Part shown: piece by piece, positions 24,764-33,124 of the stretch
Numbering within the stretch: position 1 is the first letter of the stretch
How the letters are laid out: each line of letters begins with the position of its first letter
Source: Ruminococcus sp.
GTDB taxonomy: Bacteria; Bacillota; Clostridia; Oscillospirales; Ruminococcaceae
Reading direction: 5' to 3'
Assembly: GCA_029063695.1 (NCBI GenBank)
Contig: JAIDNR010000308.1
Coordinates: forward strand, 1-35,255
Length of the DNA: 35,255 bases
Notes under the pieces: model-generated
What the model was told of the DNA's origin: nothing
The model's database searches: none
The model's input: the letters and a program-made list of their open reading frames with translations, nothing else
Translations under genes and position numbers: made by a program

Positions 24764-26018
24764 TTTCTTCACCCTCAGTAATAATATCGTCATAAAGTGC
24801 AAGATAACCCGAATCATTGTCATGCACTCTTGAAAGAACGTAGTCGCTTCCCTCATAGATGACATCTATTTTCTTAAAAACAATCTGTTCACCTTTGAGT
24901 ATACGCACGCCTTTATAATTTGTTATCGCACTTCCGATGACTTCGCCGTTTTCATCATATACATTTTCTTCAATGTCGTCAAAACGTATTGATTCACGAG
25001 GAACTTTAAGTCCGCTGTATTCACCCTTTATCAACTTTGCATTTTCCGCACGGTGCTGAACAAGGTCATAATTGAATTGACTGCATTCTATAATAATTAT
25101 ACTCTGCTCAGGGTCACCCTCATCACGGACAGAATTTATCACAGCATCAAAAGTTTCATCAGATGAATCAAATTTAATCTGTACATAATTTCCGGCTGCA
25201 TATTCTTTTCTTGAATTGTCAACAACTCCTGCAAGATACCAACTATAGCCGTCAATCATCTTGCCTACTATTGTATTGTCATTGCTTCTGCGGTCTGTTA
25301 TACTATTTATGTCGGCAATTGTGATTTCATCAAGCCTGTCCGGAGTCAGTTCCGACTCATAGCCGTCACAGTAGCTTACAAAGTATGCCGACTCTTTCGA
25401 GGAAACAAGTTCCGAAGGCGTGATTGATTCTGCCTTAATCTCCGCAAGTTCCGCATTTATGTCAGTAATCTGCTGTTCAAATCCCGTAACACTCTTTGTG
25501 ATAATCTGATATGTACTCATCTGCACAAGTAGATTTTCCATTTCGTTCCTGAGTTCGTCATAATTATGCATATCACGGCTGTAAATAAGACTTCTGTAGC
25601 TTTCGCCTATATTTTCGGAAAGACTTGCCGGCTGTGCGGATTCAAAAGTACCGGGATTCTGGATTTTTTTCAGTATGGCGAGTTTTTTTTCAAGACGGTT
25701 TATTTCCCTGTTTCTGCCTATCTGCGTATCATCGGGATAAACTTCTGCAATAACAGTATCACTTCCGACTTTTCCGCCGTCCGCAACATTATAACTAAGA
25801 ACTCCGTTTCCGCTGAATGTAACGACTCTTTCGGCTCTTATGAAAACGCCTTTGAAATCCTTTGACGAAACAGCCTCCGACATAAGTGCGGTTTCTGTCG
25901 CCATCTGCTTGTTATTGAAATTATATACAATGCTGATAAAAACAATCAGAAGCAATATCAGAACGCCGTTTCTCAGAAGTTTGACAATGAATCCGCTGTC
26001 CGATTTGTTTGAACGCAT
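24756..26018 (-). CDS. HlyD-like periplasmic-adaptor/membrane-fusion protein
   Basis: This 420-aa protein has one N-terminal membrane segment (about 13-32) with the rest outside. A biotinyl-lipoyl-like strand set follows (FIRAERVVTFSGNGVLSYNVADGGKV), then a coiled-coil hairpin (about 100-200: REINRLEKKLAILKKIQ, then QITDINAELAEIKAE). A beta-barrel-like region comes next (YSWYLAGVVDNSRKEYAAGNYVQIKF; INSVRDEGDPEQSIIIIEC), with a last domain containing LKVPRESIRF. This is the plan of HlyD/RND adaptors, here in a Gram-positive. No ABC transporter partner is adjacent. It starts 12 bp after hfq and overlaps ylmE by 8 bp, so it belongs to the division cluster transcript. Role unknown; an envelope or septal function is suggested by context only. 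Confidence 0.8.
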   Translation of the reverse strand: MRSNKSDSGFIVKLLRNGVLILLLIVFISIVYNFNNKQMATETALMSEAVSSKDFKGVFIRAERVVTFSGNGVLSYNVADGGKVGSDTVIAEVYPDDTQIGRNREINRLEKKLAILKKIQNPGTFESAQPASLSENIGESYRSLIYSRDMHNYDELRNEMENLLVQMSTYQIITKSVTGFEQQITDINAELAEIKAESITPSELVSSKESAYFVSYCDGYESELTPDRLDEITIADINSITDRRSNDNTIVGKMIDGYSWYLAGVVDNSRKEYAAGNYVQIKFDSSDETFDAVINSVRDEGDPEQSIIIIECSQFNYDLVQHRAENAKLIKGEYSGLKVPRESIRFDDIEENVYDENGEVIGSAITNYKGVRILKGEQIVFKKIDVIYEGSDYVLSRVHDNDSGYLALYDDIITEGEENG

Positions 26019-26030
26019 TCAGACCACCGA

Positions 26031-26270
26031 TTATTCGCTTTTTTCAGAAGCATCAAGAATGGAAACGGCTCTTGTCGGAATAATTGTCGAAATAGCGTGC
26101 TTATAAACAAGCTGCTGTTTGCCGTCACAGTCAAAAATCGCAACATAGCTGTCAAATCCTCTCACTATTCCCTTGAACTGAAAACCGTTAGTGAGGATAA
26201 TTGTAACAACAATCTTTTCCTTTCTGCACTGGTTAAGAAACACATCCTGTAAATTAATTGCTTTGTTCAT
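26031..26270 (-). CDS. hfq: RNA chaperone Hfq
   Basis: This 79-aa Sm-like protein forms hexamer rings that bind A- and U-rich RNA. NLQDVFLNQCRKEKI (helix 1 and strand 1), the Sm1 strand VTIILTNGFQFKGIVRGFD and the Sm2 motif KQQLVYKHAIST are all present. ATG 26270 has AGGAG 7 nt upstream; an ATG two codons earlier sits on that site. It lies after miaA, the classic miaA-hfq order, but with its own probable promoter in the 80-bp gap. The C-terminal tail is short, as in other Firmicutes. Confidence 0.96.
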   Translation of the reverse strand: MNKAINLQDVFLNQCRKEKIVVTIILTNGFQFKGIVRGFDSYVAIFDCDGKQQLVYKHAISTIIPTRAVSILDASEKSE

Positions 26271-26343
26271 ACACATTCTCCTGTTCTTTTTATTTTAATG
26301 TGTAAACTACTCAGGTTTCAAGAGATAGAAATACACACAATAC

Positions 26344-26352
26344 ATTATATCA
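26344..26352 (-). promoter_or_regulatory. extended -10 promoter for hfq and downstream genes
   Basis: On the minus strand TG-A-TATAAT (26352-26344) sits exactly at the miaA stop codon. The -35 position has only TAGAAA (26367-26372). The predicted start near 26337 leaves a leader of about 67 nt. It is the only sizeable gap in this run of genes. Confidence 0.5.
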
Positions 26353-27294
26353 CATTATTCTGTAATTTTCTATAGCTTTTTCAGATTTTTCCAAAATTTC
26401 ATATTTTTGACTAAAATCATCAATAATAATCCACCTGATACGTTCATTTCTCCTAAACCATGTTAACTGACGCTTGGCATAACGTCTCGTTTCCTGCCTG
26501 ATTTTGTCAATACACTCATCAAGCGGCATAATATTTTCAAAATACGGAATAAGTTCTTTATAGCCTATTGCATTCGCTGCTGTTTTCATTCCACATTCCT
26601 GCCAGAGTGCTTTCGCCTCCTCAACAAGACCGTTCTGCACCATTATATCAACACGCTGATTTATTCTGTCATAAAGAACCGAACGTTCAGCAGCATTCAG
26701 ACCGAGAATAAGAGAATCATACGGACTTTCAACAAGTCTGCTTTCTGCTTTGAGTTCACTGAATTTACGTCCTGTTGTGTGCATTACTTCCAATGCACGG
26801 ACAACACGTACAAGATTATTTTCATGAATCGATTCAGCCGCTTCGGGGTCAGCATTGCACAAAAGTTCATATAGTACATGATTTCCCTGAGTACGTGCGA
26901 TTTCATAAAGCGATTCACGGTATTCATTATCGCTTTTTGCTTCCGAAAACTTCACGTTGTTCAGAAGCGAATCAATATAAAGTCCCGTTCCGCCGACTAT
27001 AATCGGAAGTTTTCCCCTGCCAAGAACCTCACGGATTTTTTCATTTGCAAGCTCAACATAATCGGCAACGCTGAACGGTATATTTCTGTCAAGAAAATCA
27101 ATAAGATGATGCGGTATACCCTGCATTTCCTCAGCAGTCGGTTTTGCGGAAGCTATATCCATTCCCTTATAAATCTGCATTGAATCAGCTGAAATAACCT
27201 CACCGTCATATTTTTTTGCAAGTTCAACTCCGAGCCACGTTTTACCCGAAGCAGTAGCACCGCATACTGCAAGTACAAACGACTTGTCACTCAT
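26350..27294 (-). CDS. miaA: tRNA dimethylallyltransferase MiaA
   Basis: This 314-aa enzyme adds a dimethylallyl group to A37 of tRNAs that read codons starting with U. The P-loop is GATASGKT (12-19). ISADSMQIYKGMDIASAKPT holds the catalytic Asp and Thr-side contacts. GGTGLYIDSLL and RYAKRQLTWFRR (the tRNA-binding end) complete the family pattern. The start has an AGGAG site that overlaps the mutL stop codon, so it is coupled to mutL. Confidence 0.96.
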   Translation of the reverse strand: MSDKSFVLAVCGATASGKTWLGVELAKKYDGEVISADSMQIYKGMDIASAKPTAEEMQGIPHHLIDFLDRNIPFSVADYVELANEKIREVLGRGKLPIIVGGTGLYIDSLLNNVKFSEAKSDNEYRESLYEIARTQGNHVLYELLCNADPEAAESIHENNLVRVVRALEVMHTTGRKFSELKAESRLVESPYDSLILGLNAAERSVLYDRINQRVDIMVQNGLVEEAKALWQECGMKTAANAIGYKELIPYFENIMPLDECIDKIRQETRRYAKRQLTWFRRNERIRWIIIDDFSQKYEILEKSEKAIENYRIM

Positions 27295-27306
27295 AATAAA
27301 TCACTC

Positions 27307-29202
27307 CTATGTACGTTTGAACTGATGGTCTATATTTGATTTCGTCATTGTAAACATAACAGGTCTGCCGTGCGGACAGTGACGTATATTTTCATTGGCA
27401 AGAATCTGCTCAACAAGTGACTTCATTTCCTCAGGAGAGTTTTTATCATTCGCTTTTATTGCCGCTTTGCAAGCCATATTATGAAACATATCATCAAGAA
27501 ACTCTGACTGTGGATTCTGTTTGTGAAGTCTCAGATTATCCGCAACTTCACATATTATATTCTCAATATCAGTATCCATGATAAATGTCGGCACAGCAGT
27601 TGCCGTAATGTACGGACGTTCTGAAAAATCAAATACAAATCCCAGATTTTCAAGAAGTTCCGTATTATTCTCCATAATATCAATTTCTTCGGAAGTAAGA
27701 AGTATTTTTATTCCCGTAAGAAGTGCCTGACTGTACTGCCTGCAATTTCTGCTTCTCAGTCTCTCAAAGATTATACGCTCATGGGCAGCATGCTTGTCTA
27801 CCATAATTATTCTACTCTCAGACTCAGCAAGAATATACAGTCCGAAAGCTTCACCTATTATCTTTATATCGGGCTTTTTTATCTCGGCTGATTTAACATT
27901 CTCAGGTTGAATCTCAACAGGTTCAGCCGGCTTTTCAAAATTCTTGGCACTTATATATTTAAAACTTTCGTACATAGGCTCATCAACTGTACTGACAGGT
28001 TCAGAAATTGTTTTTTCATGCTCTTTTTCCGTACTGCTTTCAGCAAAAACCTGCTCCGTCTTTTTAGGAATTTCAGTAGACTTTTCATTTATACGACTGT
28101 CGGTTATTTCAATCGGACTGAATATTATTTCCTGCTGAACAGTTTCAGTCTTTTCTTTATCAACAGGCTTTTTCCATTCCTGATTCTGCTTTATCTGAAA
28201 TTCATACACTAATCCGTCATTCATGAGTGCATTTTTGACTGCAAAATATACTGCGTCCGTGATTCTTTTTTCGTCGGTGAATCTCACCTCTGCTTTTGAA
28301 GGGTGGATATTAACGTCCATATCATGCGGAGACATTTCTATCATAAGAACACACGACGGAAATTTTCCTGTCATAACCATGTTTTCATAGGCATTTTCAA
28401 GTGCGGTGGAACATAATTTTGAGCGTATATATCTTCCGTTCACAAAGAAATTCTGAAAAGTCCTGTTGCTTCTGGAATAAAGCGGCTTAACTGTATATCC
28501 GCTTATACGGATACCGTTGTATTCGTAATCGACAGGCAGTAAGTCCCTTGCAAAATCCTTGCCATAGACAGCATGGACAGCGGAATAAAGTTCACCGTCG
28601 CCTGCCGAATTAAATTCAATTCTGTTGTCACGTATCATCTTGAATGCAACATCAGGGTGAGAGAGTGTAATTTTCTGCATAATATTGCTTACCGCATTGG
28701 CTTCTGTGACATCTTTTTTCATGAATTTTGCTCTTGCAGGAACATTATAGAACAAATCACGGATAACTATAGTCGTTCCGTCGGGACAGCCGCCTTTTTC
28801 GTGCGAAAGTTCCTCACTTCCAGCAATTGAATAAATCGTACCATAAGTATAGTTTTTCTGCTTTGTCATGAGTTCAACTTTGCCTACAGCCGCTACAGAG
28901 GAAAGTGCCTCACCTCTGAATCCGAGTGTATTTATATTATCCAAATCTTCTTTTGTGAATATCTTGCTTGTTGCGTGACGGAGAAAAGCAGTCGGAACAT
29001 CTTCAAATGACATTCCGCTGCCGTCGTCGGTCACACGCATATATGTAGTACCGCCGTTCTTGATTTCAACAGTAATATGCCCTGCTCCTGCATCTATGGA
29101 ATTTTCCACCAGTTCTTTTATTACAGATGCAGGACGTTCAATAACTTCACCTGCGGCGATAAGTTCGGATATTTCCTTGCTCAGAATATTGATTGATGAC
29201 AT
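27307..29202 (-). CDS. mutL: DNA mismatch repair protein MutL (endonuclease type)
   Basis: This 631-aa protein links MutS recognition to strand removal. The GHKL ATPase motifs are ELVENSIDAGA (30-40), DDGSGM (59-64), TLGFRGEALSS (92-102) and GTTIVIRDLFYNVPAR. A Glu/Lys/Ser/Thr-rich linker runs about 340-445. The C-terminal domain has the nicking-endonuclease metal motif DKHAAHERIIFE (469-480; Gln is usual at position 2), ACKAAIK (577-583) and CPHGRP (609-614), so it should be a nicking MutL as in bacteria without MutH. It starts after mutS with a 24-bp gap and an AAGGGAG site. Confidence 0.96.
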   Translation of the reverse strand: MSSINILSKEISELIAAGEVIERPASVIKELVENSIDAGAGHITVEIKNGGTTYMRVTDDGSGMSFEDVPTAFLRHATSKIFTKEDLDNINTLGFRGEALSSVAAVGKVELMTKQKNYTYGTIYSIAGSEELSHEKGGCPDGTTIVIRDLFYNVPARAKFMKKDVTEANAVSNIMQKITLSHPDVAFKMIRDNRIEFNSAGDGELYSAVHAVYGKDFARDLLPVDYEYNGIRISGYTVKPLYSRSNRTFQNFFVNGRYIRSKLCSTALENAYENMVMTGKFPSCVLMIEMSPHDMDVNIHPSKAEVRFTDEKRITDAVYFAVKNALMNDGLVYEFQIKQNQEWKKPVDKEKTETVQQEIIFSPIEITDSRINEKSTEIPKKTEQVFAESSTEKEHEKTISEPVSTVDEPMYESFKYISAKNFEKPAEPVEIQPENVKSAEIKKPDIKIIGEAFGLYILAESESRIIMVDKHAAHERIIFERLRSRNCRQYSQALLTGIKILLTSEEIDIMENNTELLENLGFVFDFSERPYITATAVPTFIMDTDIENIICEVADNLRLHKQNPQSEFLDDMFHNMACKAAIKANDKNSPEEMKSLVEQILANENIRHCPHGRPVMFTMTKSNIDHQFKRT

Positions 29203-29226
29203 CTGAAAATACTCCCTTTCAGTAAA

Positions 29227-31836
29227 TTATTTCAGCATTTCCGCCATATCTTTCAGAAGTTCACGGCATTCACTGTCAGTAAGTTCTTCTATATTTGTTC
29301 TTTCAAGCATATCAAGTGCGGATTCACGATTCACACTGTTAAAGCTGATTTGTTCATCTGATTTTTTTACAACGGGCTTATCATGTGCGGATTCCATTTC
29401 AAGTAAAATCTCTTTTGCCCTGCTGATTACTTTTACAGGAAGTCCGGCAAGTTTTGCAACGTCCACACCATAACTCTCATCAACTCCGCCGGGAACTATC
29501 TTACGCAGAAATTTTATAGTACCGCCATGCTTATTCACGGCTATACTGTAATTCTTTACGCCGTCAAGTTCATTTTCAAGTCCTATGAGTTCATGATAAT
29601 GAGTAGCAAAAAGAGTCTTACAGCCTAATTTTCTGCTTTCACATATATATTCCGCCACAGCTCTTGCAATACTTACACCGTCAAAAGTTGATGTACCACG
29701 TCCGACTTCATCAAGTATAACAAGGCTGTCATGAGTTGCATTATTGAGAATATCGGCAACTTCACTCATTTCAACCATAAATGTTGACTGTCCTGCCGTA
29801 AGATCGTCCGATGCACCTACACGGGTAAAAATCTTGTCAACAACTGATATTCTTGCGGAATCGGCAGGTACAAAGCAGCCAATCTGTGCCATAAGTACAA
29901 TAAGTGCAGTCTGCCGCATATAAGTTGATTTACCTGACATATTAGGTCCTGTGATAATTGACATTCTGTCGGATTTTGTATCAATATATACGTCATTCGG
30001 AACGAACATTTCATCTTTCAGCATGAGTTCAACAACAGGGTGACGACCGCATTTAATATCAACTGCACCGTCAATTGAAATATCCGGCTTTACATATTGA
30101 TTACGCAATGATACCTCCGCAAACGAACACAGCACGTCCACAGCCGCAACTGCTGATGCCGTTTTCTGGACTTCCGCAAGTCTTGTTGCAATAAAATCAC
30201 GTACTTCCGCAAAAATATCAGCTTCGAGTGCAAGTGCCTTATCTTTTGCACCTAAAATATCATTTTCAGCATTTTTCAGTTCCTCAGTAATGAATCTTTC
30301 GGAGTTTGCAAGGGTCTGCTTACGAATCCAGCCATCGGGAATCAAATCATAGTAAGAACGTGTTACTTCAAGATAATATCCGAAAACCCTGTTGAATCCG
30401 ATTTTAAGATTTTTTATTCCCGTAGCTTCTTTTTCACGCTGTTCTATTCCGTCAATAATCTCCCTGCCGTGACTCATAATATGACGGAGATTGTCAAGTT
30501 CTTTATTGAATCCGTCCTTGATTATACCGCCTTCCTTGACGGATACAGGAGGTTCGTCTATAATCGCATTTTCAACAAGTCTTACTATTTCATTCAAATC
30601 AGAAATATCACTGTTGTATTTCATGAGAAGCTTTGAGTCCATAAAGTTTCCGAGTTCTTTTTTAAGTTCAGGAAGCTGCAATGCAGTCTGTGAAAGCGAC
30701 TTCACATCTCTCGGTGTAGCCGATTTATACATGACTTTAGTCATGAGACGTTCAAGGTCATATGTATGGTCAAGTAAATCGCCAATATCAGACAGTGCAA
30801 CGCTTTTTCTGTAAAGCGATTCAACGGCATCAAGTCTCTCGATAATTCTTGCAGGACTTTTCAACGGCTGTTCAATCCAGTTTTTGAGAAGTCGCCTGCC
30901 CATTGAAGTACGTGTTGAATCAAGCACCCATAACAAAGAACCTTTTTTCTCTTTATTCCTGAGAGTTTCAGTAAGTTCAAGATTACGCCTTGCATTCAGG
31001 TCAAGACCCATAAAGGCATCGCCATTAAGCAGATTTATTGAAGTAAATCTTGAAACAGACGTTTTCTGAGTATCACTGATATAGTCAAAAAGTCCACATA
31101 TTGCAGAGCAGTCCGCACCTTCTTCCGATATTCCCAGTTCAAGAACCGATTTCACTCCAAAAACATCTTCAATATATTTTCTTTTTGTATTCACATCAAA
31201 ACATTCCGTATCACGCAGTGTAACAACACAGTTCAATCTGAGTTTTATAAAGTCGGCAACAGATTTAAGTGATAGAAAACTTTCGGGAAAAATAATCTCG
31301 GCAGGCTGACAGCGTGAAAGCTCATTTATAATACCCGATTCAAGGTCTTTTCCCTGAAAGATACTTAAATCTGCATCACCTGTGGAAATATCAGCCGATG
31401 CAATACTGCCAGTTTTATCCTGTTCGTTATAGAATATACTGCAAATATAGTTGTTTTTTCCATCATCAAGCATACTTGATTCCGTAATAGTACCGGGAGT
31501 GACAACACGGATAACATCACGGACAACAATTCCTTTTGATTCAGAGGGGTCTGTGAGCTGTTCACAGACCGCAACTTTATATCCCAAATCGATAAGTCTT
31601 TTGATATACATATCGCAGGCATGATAAGGTACTCCGCACATAGGTGCACGTTCTTTAAGTCCGCAGTCTCTGCCTGTAAGGGTAATTTCGAGAGCCTTTG
31701 AGACCATGAGAGCATCGTCAAAGAACATCTCATAGAAATCTCCGAGACGGAAAAACAATATACAATCCTTATACTTATCCTTTACTTCAAAATACTGCTG
31801 CATCATGGGCGAAATTTTACTTCTGTCGATTTCCAT
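29227..31836 (-). CDS. mutS: DNA mismatch repair protein MutS
   Basis: This 869-aa mismatch sensor has the Phe-x-Glu wedge in FRLGDFYEMFF (F34, E36), the connector, lever and clamp domains, and the ATPase. The ATPase has Walker A GPNMSGKST (630-638), GASDDLTAGQSTFMVEM, Walker B SLVILDEVGRGTS (704-716) and ATHYHEL. A linker near 810-840 leads to a short C-terminal helix pair (ELTDSECRELLKDM) for tetramer formation. AAAGGAGAA precedes the ATG. It follows the RicA/YlbF-like gene by 32 bp. All key residues are present. Confidence 0.97.
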   Translation of the reverse strand: MEIDRSKISPMMQQYFEVKDKYKDCILFFRLGDFYEMFFDDALMVSKALEITLTGRDCGLKERAPMCGVPYHACDMYIKRLIDLGYKVAVCEQLTDPSESKGIVVRDVIRVVTPGTITESSMLDDGKNNYICSIFYNEQDKTGSIASADISTGDADLSIFQGKDLESGIINELSRCQPAEIIFPESFLSLKSVADFIKLRLNCVVTLRDTECFDVNTKRKYIEDVFGVKSVLELGISEEGADCSAICGLFDYISDTQKTSVSRFTSINLLNGDAFMGLDLNARRNLELTETLRNKEKKGSLLWVLDSTRTSMGRRLLKNWIEQPLKSPARIIERLDAVESLYRKSVALSDIGDLLDHTYDLERLMTKVMYKSATPRDVKSLSQTALQLPELKKELGNFMDSKLLMKYNSDISDLNEIVRLVENAIIDEPPVSVKEGGIIKDGFNKELDNLRHIMSHGREIIDGIEQREKEATGIKNLKIGFNRVFGYYLEVTRSYYDLIPDGWIRKQTLANSERFITEELKNAENDILGAKDKALALEADIFAEVRDFIATRLAEVQKTASAVAAVDVLCSFAEVSLRNQYVKPDISIDGAVDIKCGRHPVVELMLKDEMFVPNDVYIDTKSDRMSIITGPNMSGKSTYMRQTALIVLMAQIGCFVPADSARISVVDKIFTRVGASDDLTAGQSTFMVEMSEVADILNNATHDSLVILDEVGRGTSTFDGVSIARAVAEYICESRKLGCKTLFATHYHELIGLENELDGVKNYSIAVNKHGGTIKFLRKIVPGGVDESYGVDVAKLAGLPVKVISRAKEILLEMESAHDKPVVKKSDEQISFNSVNRESALDMLERTNIEELTDSECRELLKDMAEMLK

Positions 31837-31868
31837 GAGCGTTCTCCTTTCTTTTTTTCAATAGATTA

Positions 31869-32273
31869 TCAGCCGCAGCCGCCGCAGGTTGCACAGCTTC
31901 CCGAACAGCCTGTTGACGGCTGGCAGGTATCAGGGTCCTCACCGTTTGCACACATTGTAATAATCTGATTCATGTTGTTTACAAGTGCTTCAAGCGAACC
32001 CTGTGCAGCAGTGAAAACAATCATGTTCTTGTTGGACATAATCTGCTTGTAATTGGACTTGATTCCATCATCAAGTTCCTTGATACGCTCCGTATCCTTA
32101 TCGTCCTTTGCGAGTTCCTCGTTGAGCTGTAAACGCATATTCTCAAAGCCGTTGATAAGTGCCTGAAGTACAGTATCATTGTCGTTTGCCTGCTTTGCAA
32201 GCATATACGCTGTGTATCTGTCATCAGCCTGTAAAGCCTTACCGAGTTCTCTTGTCATTTCAATAATATCCAT
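31869..32273 (-). CDS. RicA/YlbF-family protein with Cys-rich C-terminus
   Basis: This 134-aa mostly helical protein matches the YlbF/YmcA (RicF/RicA) family. In Bacillus these proteins form a complex with RicT that carries iron-sulfur clusters and guides RNase Y in mRNA maturation and development. The helical core is about 1-105 (ELGKALQADDRYTAYMLAKQ, ANDNDTVLQALINGFE). The last 27 residues hold six cysteines (108, 117, 123, 127, 130, 133), ending CSGSCATCGGCG, a likely metal or cluster-binding tail. The location next to mutS mirrors ymcA-cotE-mutS of Bacillus, which favours a RicA-type identity. An AAAGGAG site precedes the ATG. Which of the two paralogues it is remains uncertain. Confidence 0.82.
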   Translation of the reverse strand: MDIIEMTRELGKALQADDRYTAYMLAKQANDNDTVLQALINGFENMRLQLNEELAKDDKDTERIKELDDGIKSNYKQIMSNKNMIVFTAAQGSLEALVNNMNQIITMCANGEDPDTCQPSTGCSGSCATCGGCG

Positions 32274-32307
32274 TTTTAATTTCTCCTTTGAATTAAGTTA
32301 TTTATTT

Positions 32308-33114
32308 TCACGGCGTTAAATCAGTCACACTGATTAATCTGCCGTCATCATCATAAACCAGATTCTCACGTTTAATAAGCGTTTCATTTCCGTTTTCGTC
32401 GTATTCAAGGTAATCCCTTAATATGATACCATTATCAAGATACTGCTTTTCTTTTCTGACAAGCACGGGACTGCCGTTTTCCCATATATAAGTATTGGTT
32501 TCATCGTCAGAATCACTTATTTTATGAAAAACAGTCAGTTCATTGCCAAACGGACTTACAAAATAATTCAGCTTGTCAAGTTCCTGCCATTCCTCAAAAT
32601 AATCAGTATCAGGATTATAGCGAAAATAACGGAAATATGTATTTTTATTGTCTGTTTTCGTTCTTACCGCAATATCATAATAAGAATCACCGTCATAATC
32701 AATTGTTATTACAATATTTTTTATATTATCAGATGATTTTTCTATATCAACTTCAAGTTGTTGGTGAAGTTCGCCTCTGTCACCAATAACATTCAATGTT
32801 TTATAAACGTCCAGTCCTGTATCTGTTACTTCGTATTGAAAATATTCAGTTGACCATATGGGCATTGGTTTTTCTGCAAGATTTTCTGTAACAGGTTCTG
32901 TAGTTTCTACTGTAAAAACCTGACGCTCCACAACCCAGCCGTTACCCAAATCTTCGTATATTTGCACATCTGTTTCAGGCTCAATATCTGTAATTTCTTC
33001 TGTCGGTTCTTCTGTGGTACTTTCCGGTATTTCAGATATAATTTCACTGCCGTCCATATTACCACAACCGACAAGCATAATCATTGAACATAATATAAGT
33101 AAAAATTTTTTCAT
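32308..33114 (-). CDS. lipoprotein with C-terminal repeat domain shared with its neighbour, unknown function
   Basis: This 268-aa lipoprotein has a signal MKKFLLILCSMIMLVGC with lipobox LVGC (C17 lipidated). An acidic Glu/Thr/Pro-rich stretch (about 23-55) follows, then a domain (about 110-268) that is clearly homologous to the C-terminus of the upstream gene. Shared blocks include YFRYNPDT-x-YF, LEYDENGNETLIKRE, and a final V-x-D-TP. A DYDGDSYYDIAV loop resembles calcium or FG-GAP-like loops. An AAAGGAG site overlaps the stop of the upstream gene, so the two are cotranscribed and coupled. No function is known to me. Confidence 0.78.
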   Translation of the reverse strand: MKKFLLILCSMIMLVGCGNMDGSEIISEIPESTTEEPTEEITDIEPETDVQIYEDLGNGWVVERQVFTVETTEPVTENLAEKPMPIWSTEYFQYEVTDTGLDVYKTLNVIGDRGELHQQLEVDIEKSSDNIKNIVITIDYDGDSYYDIAVRTKTDNKNTYFRYFRYNPDTDYFEEWQELDKLNYFVSPFGNELTVFHKISDSDDETNTYIWENGSPVLVRKEKQYLDNGIILRDYLEYDENGNETLIKRENLVYDDDGRLISVTDLTP

Positions 33115-33124
33115 AGTATCTCCT

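Noticed and set aside
24764..24865. Upstream extension of YlmE
   Set aside because: It lies within the HlyD-like gene in another frame; the family start is at ATG 24763 with a GAGGGTG site.
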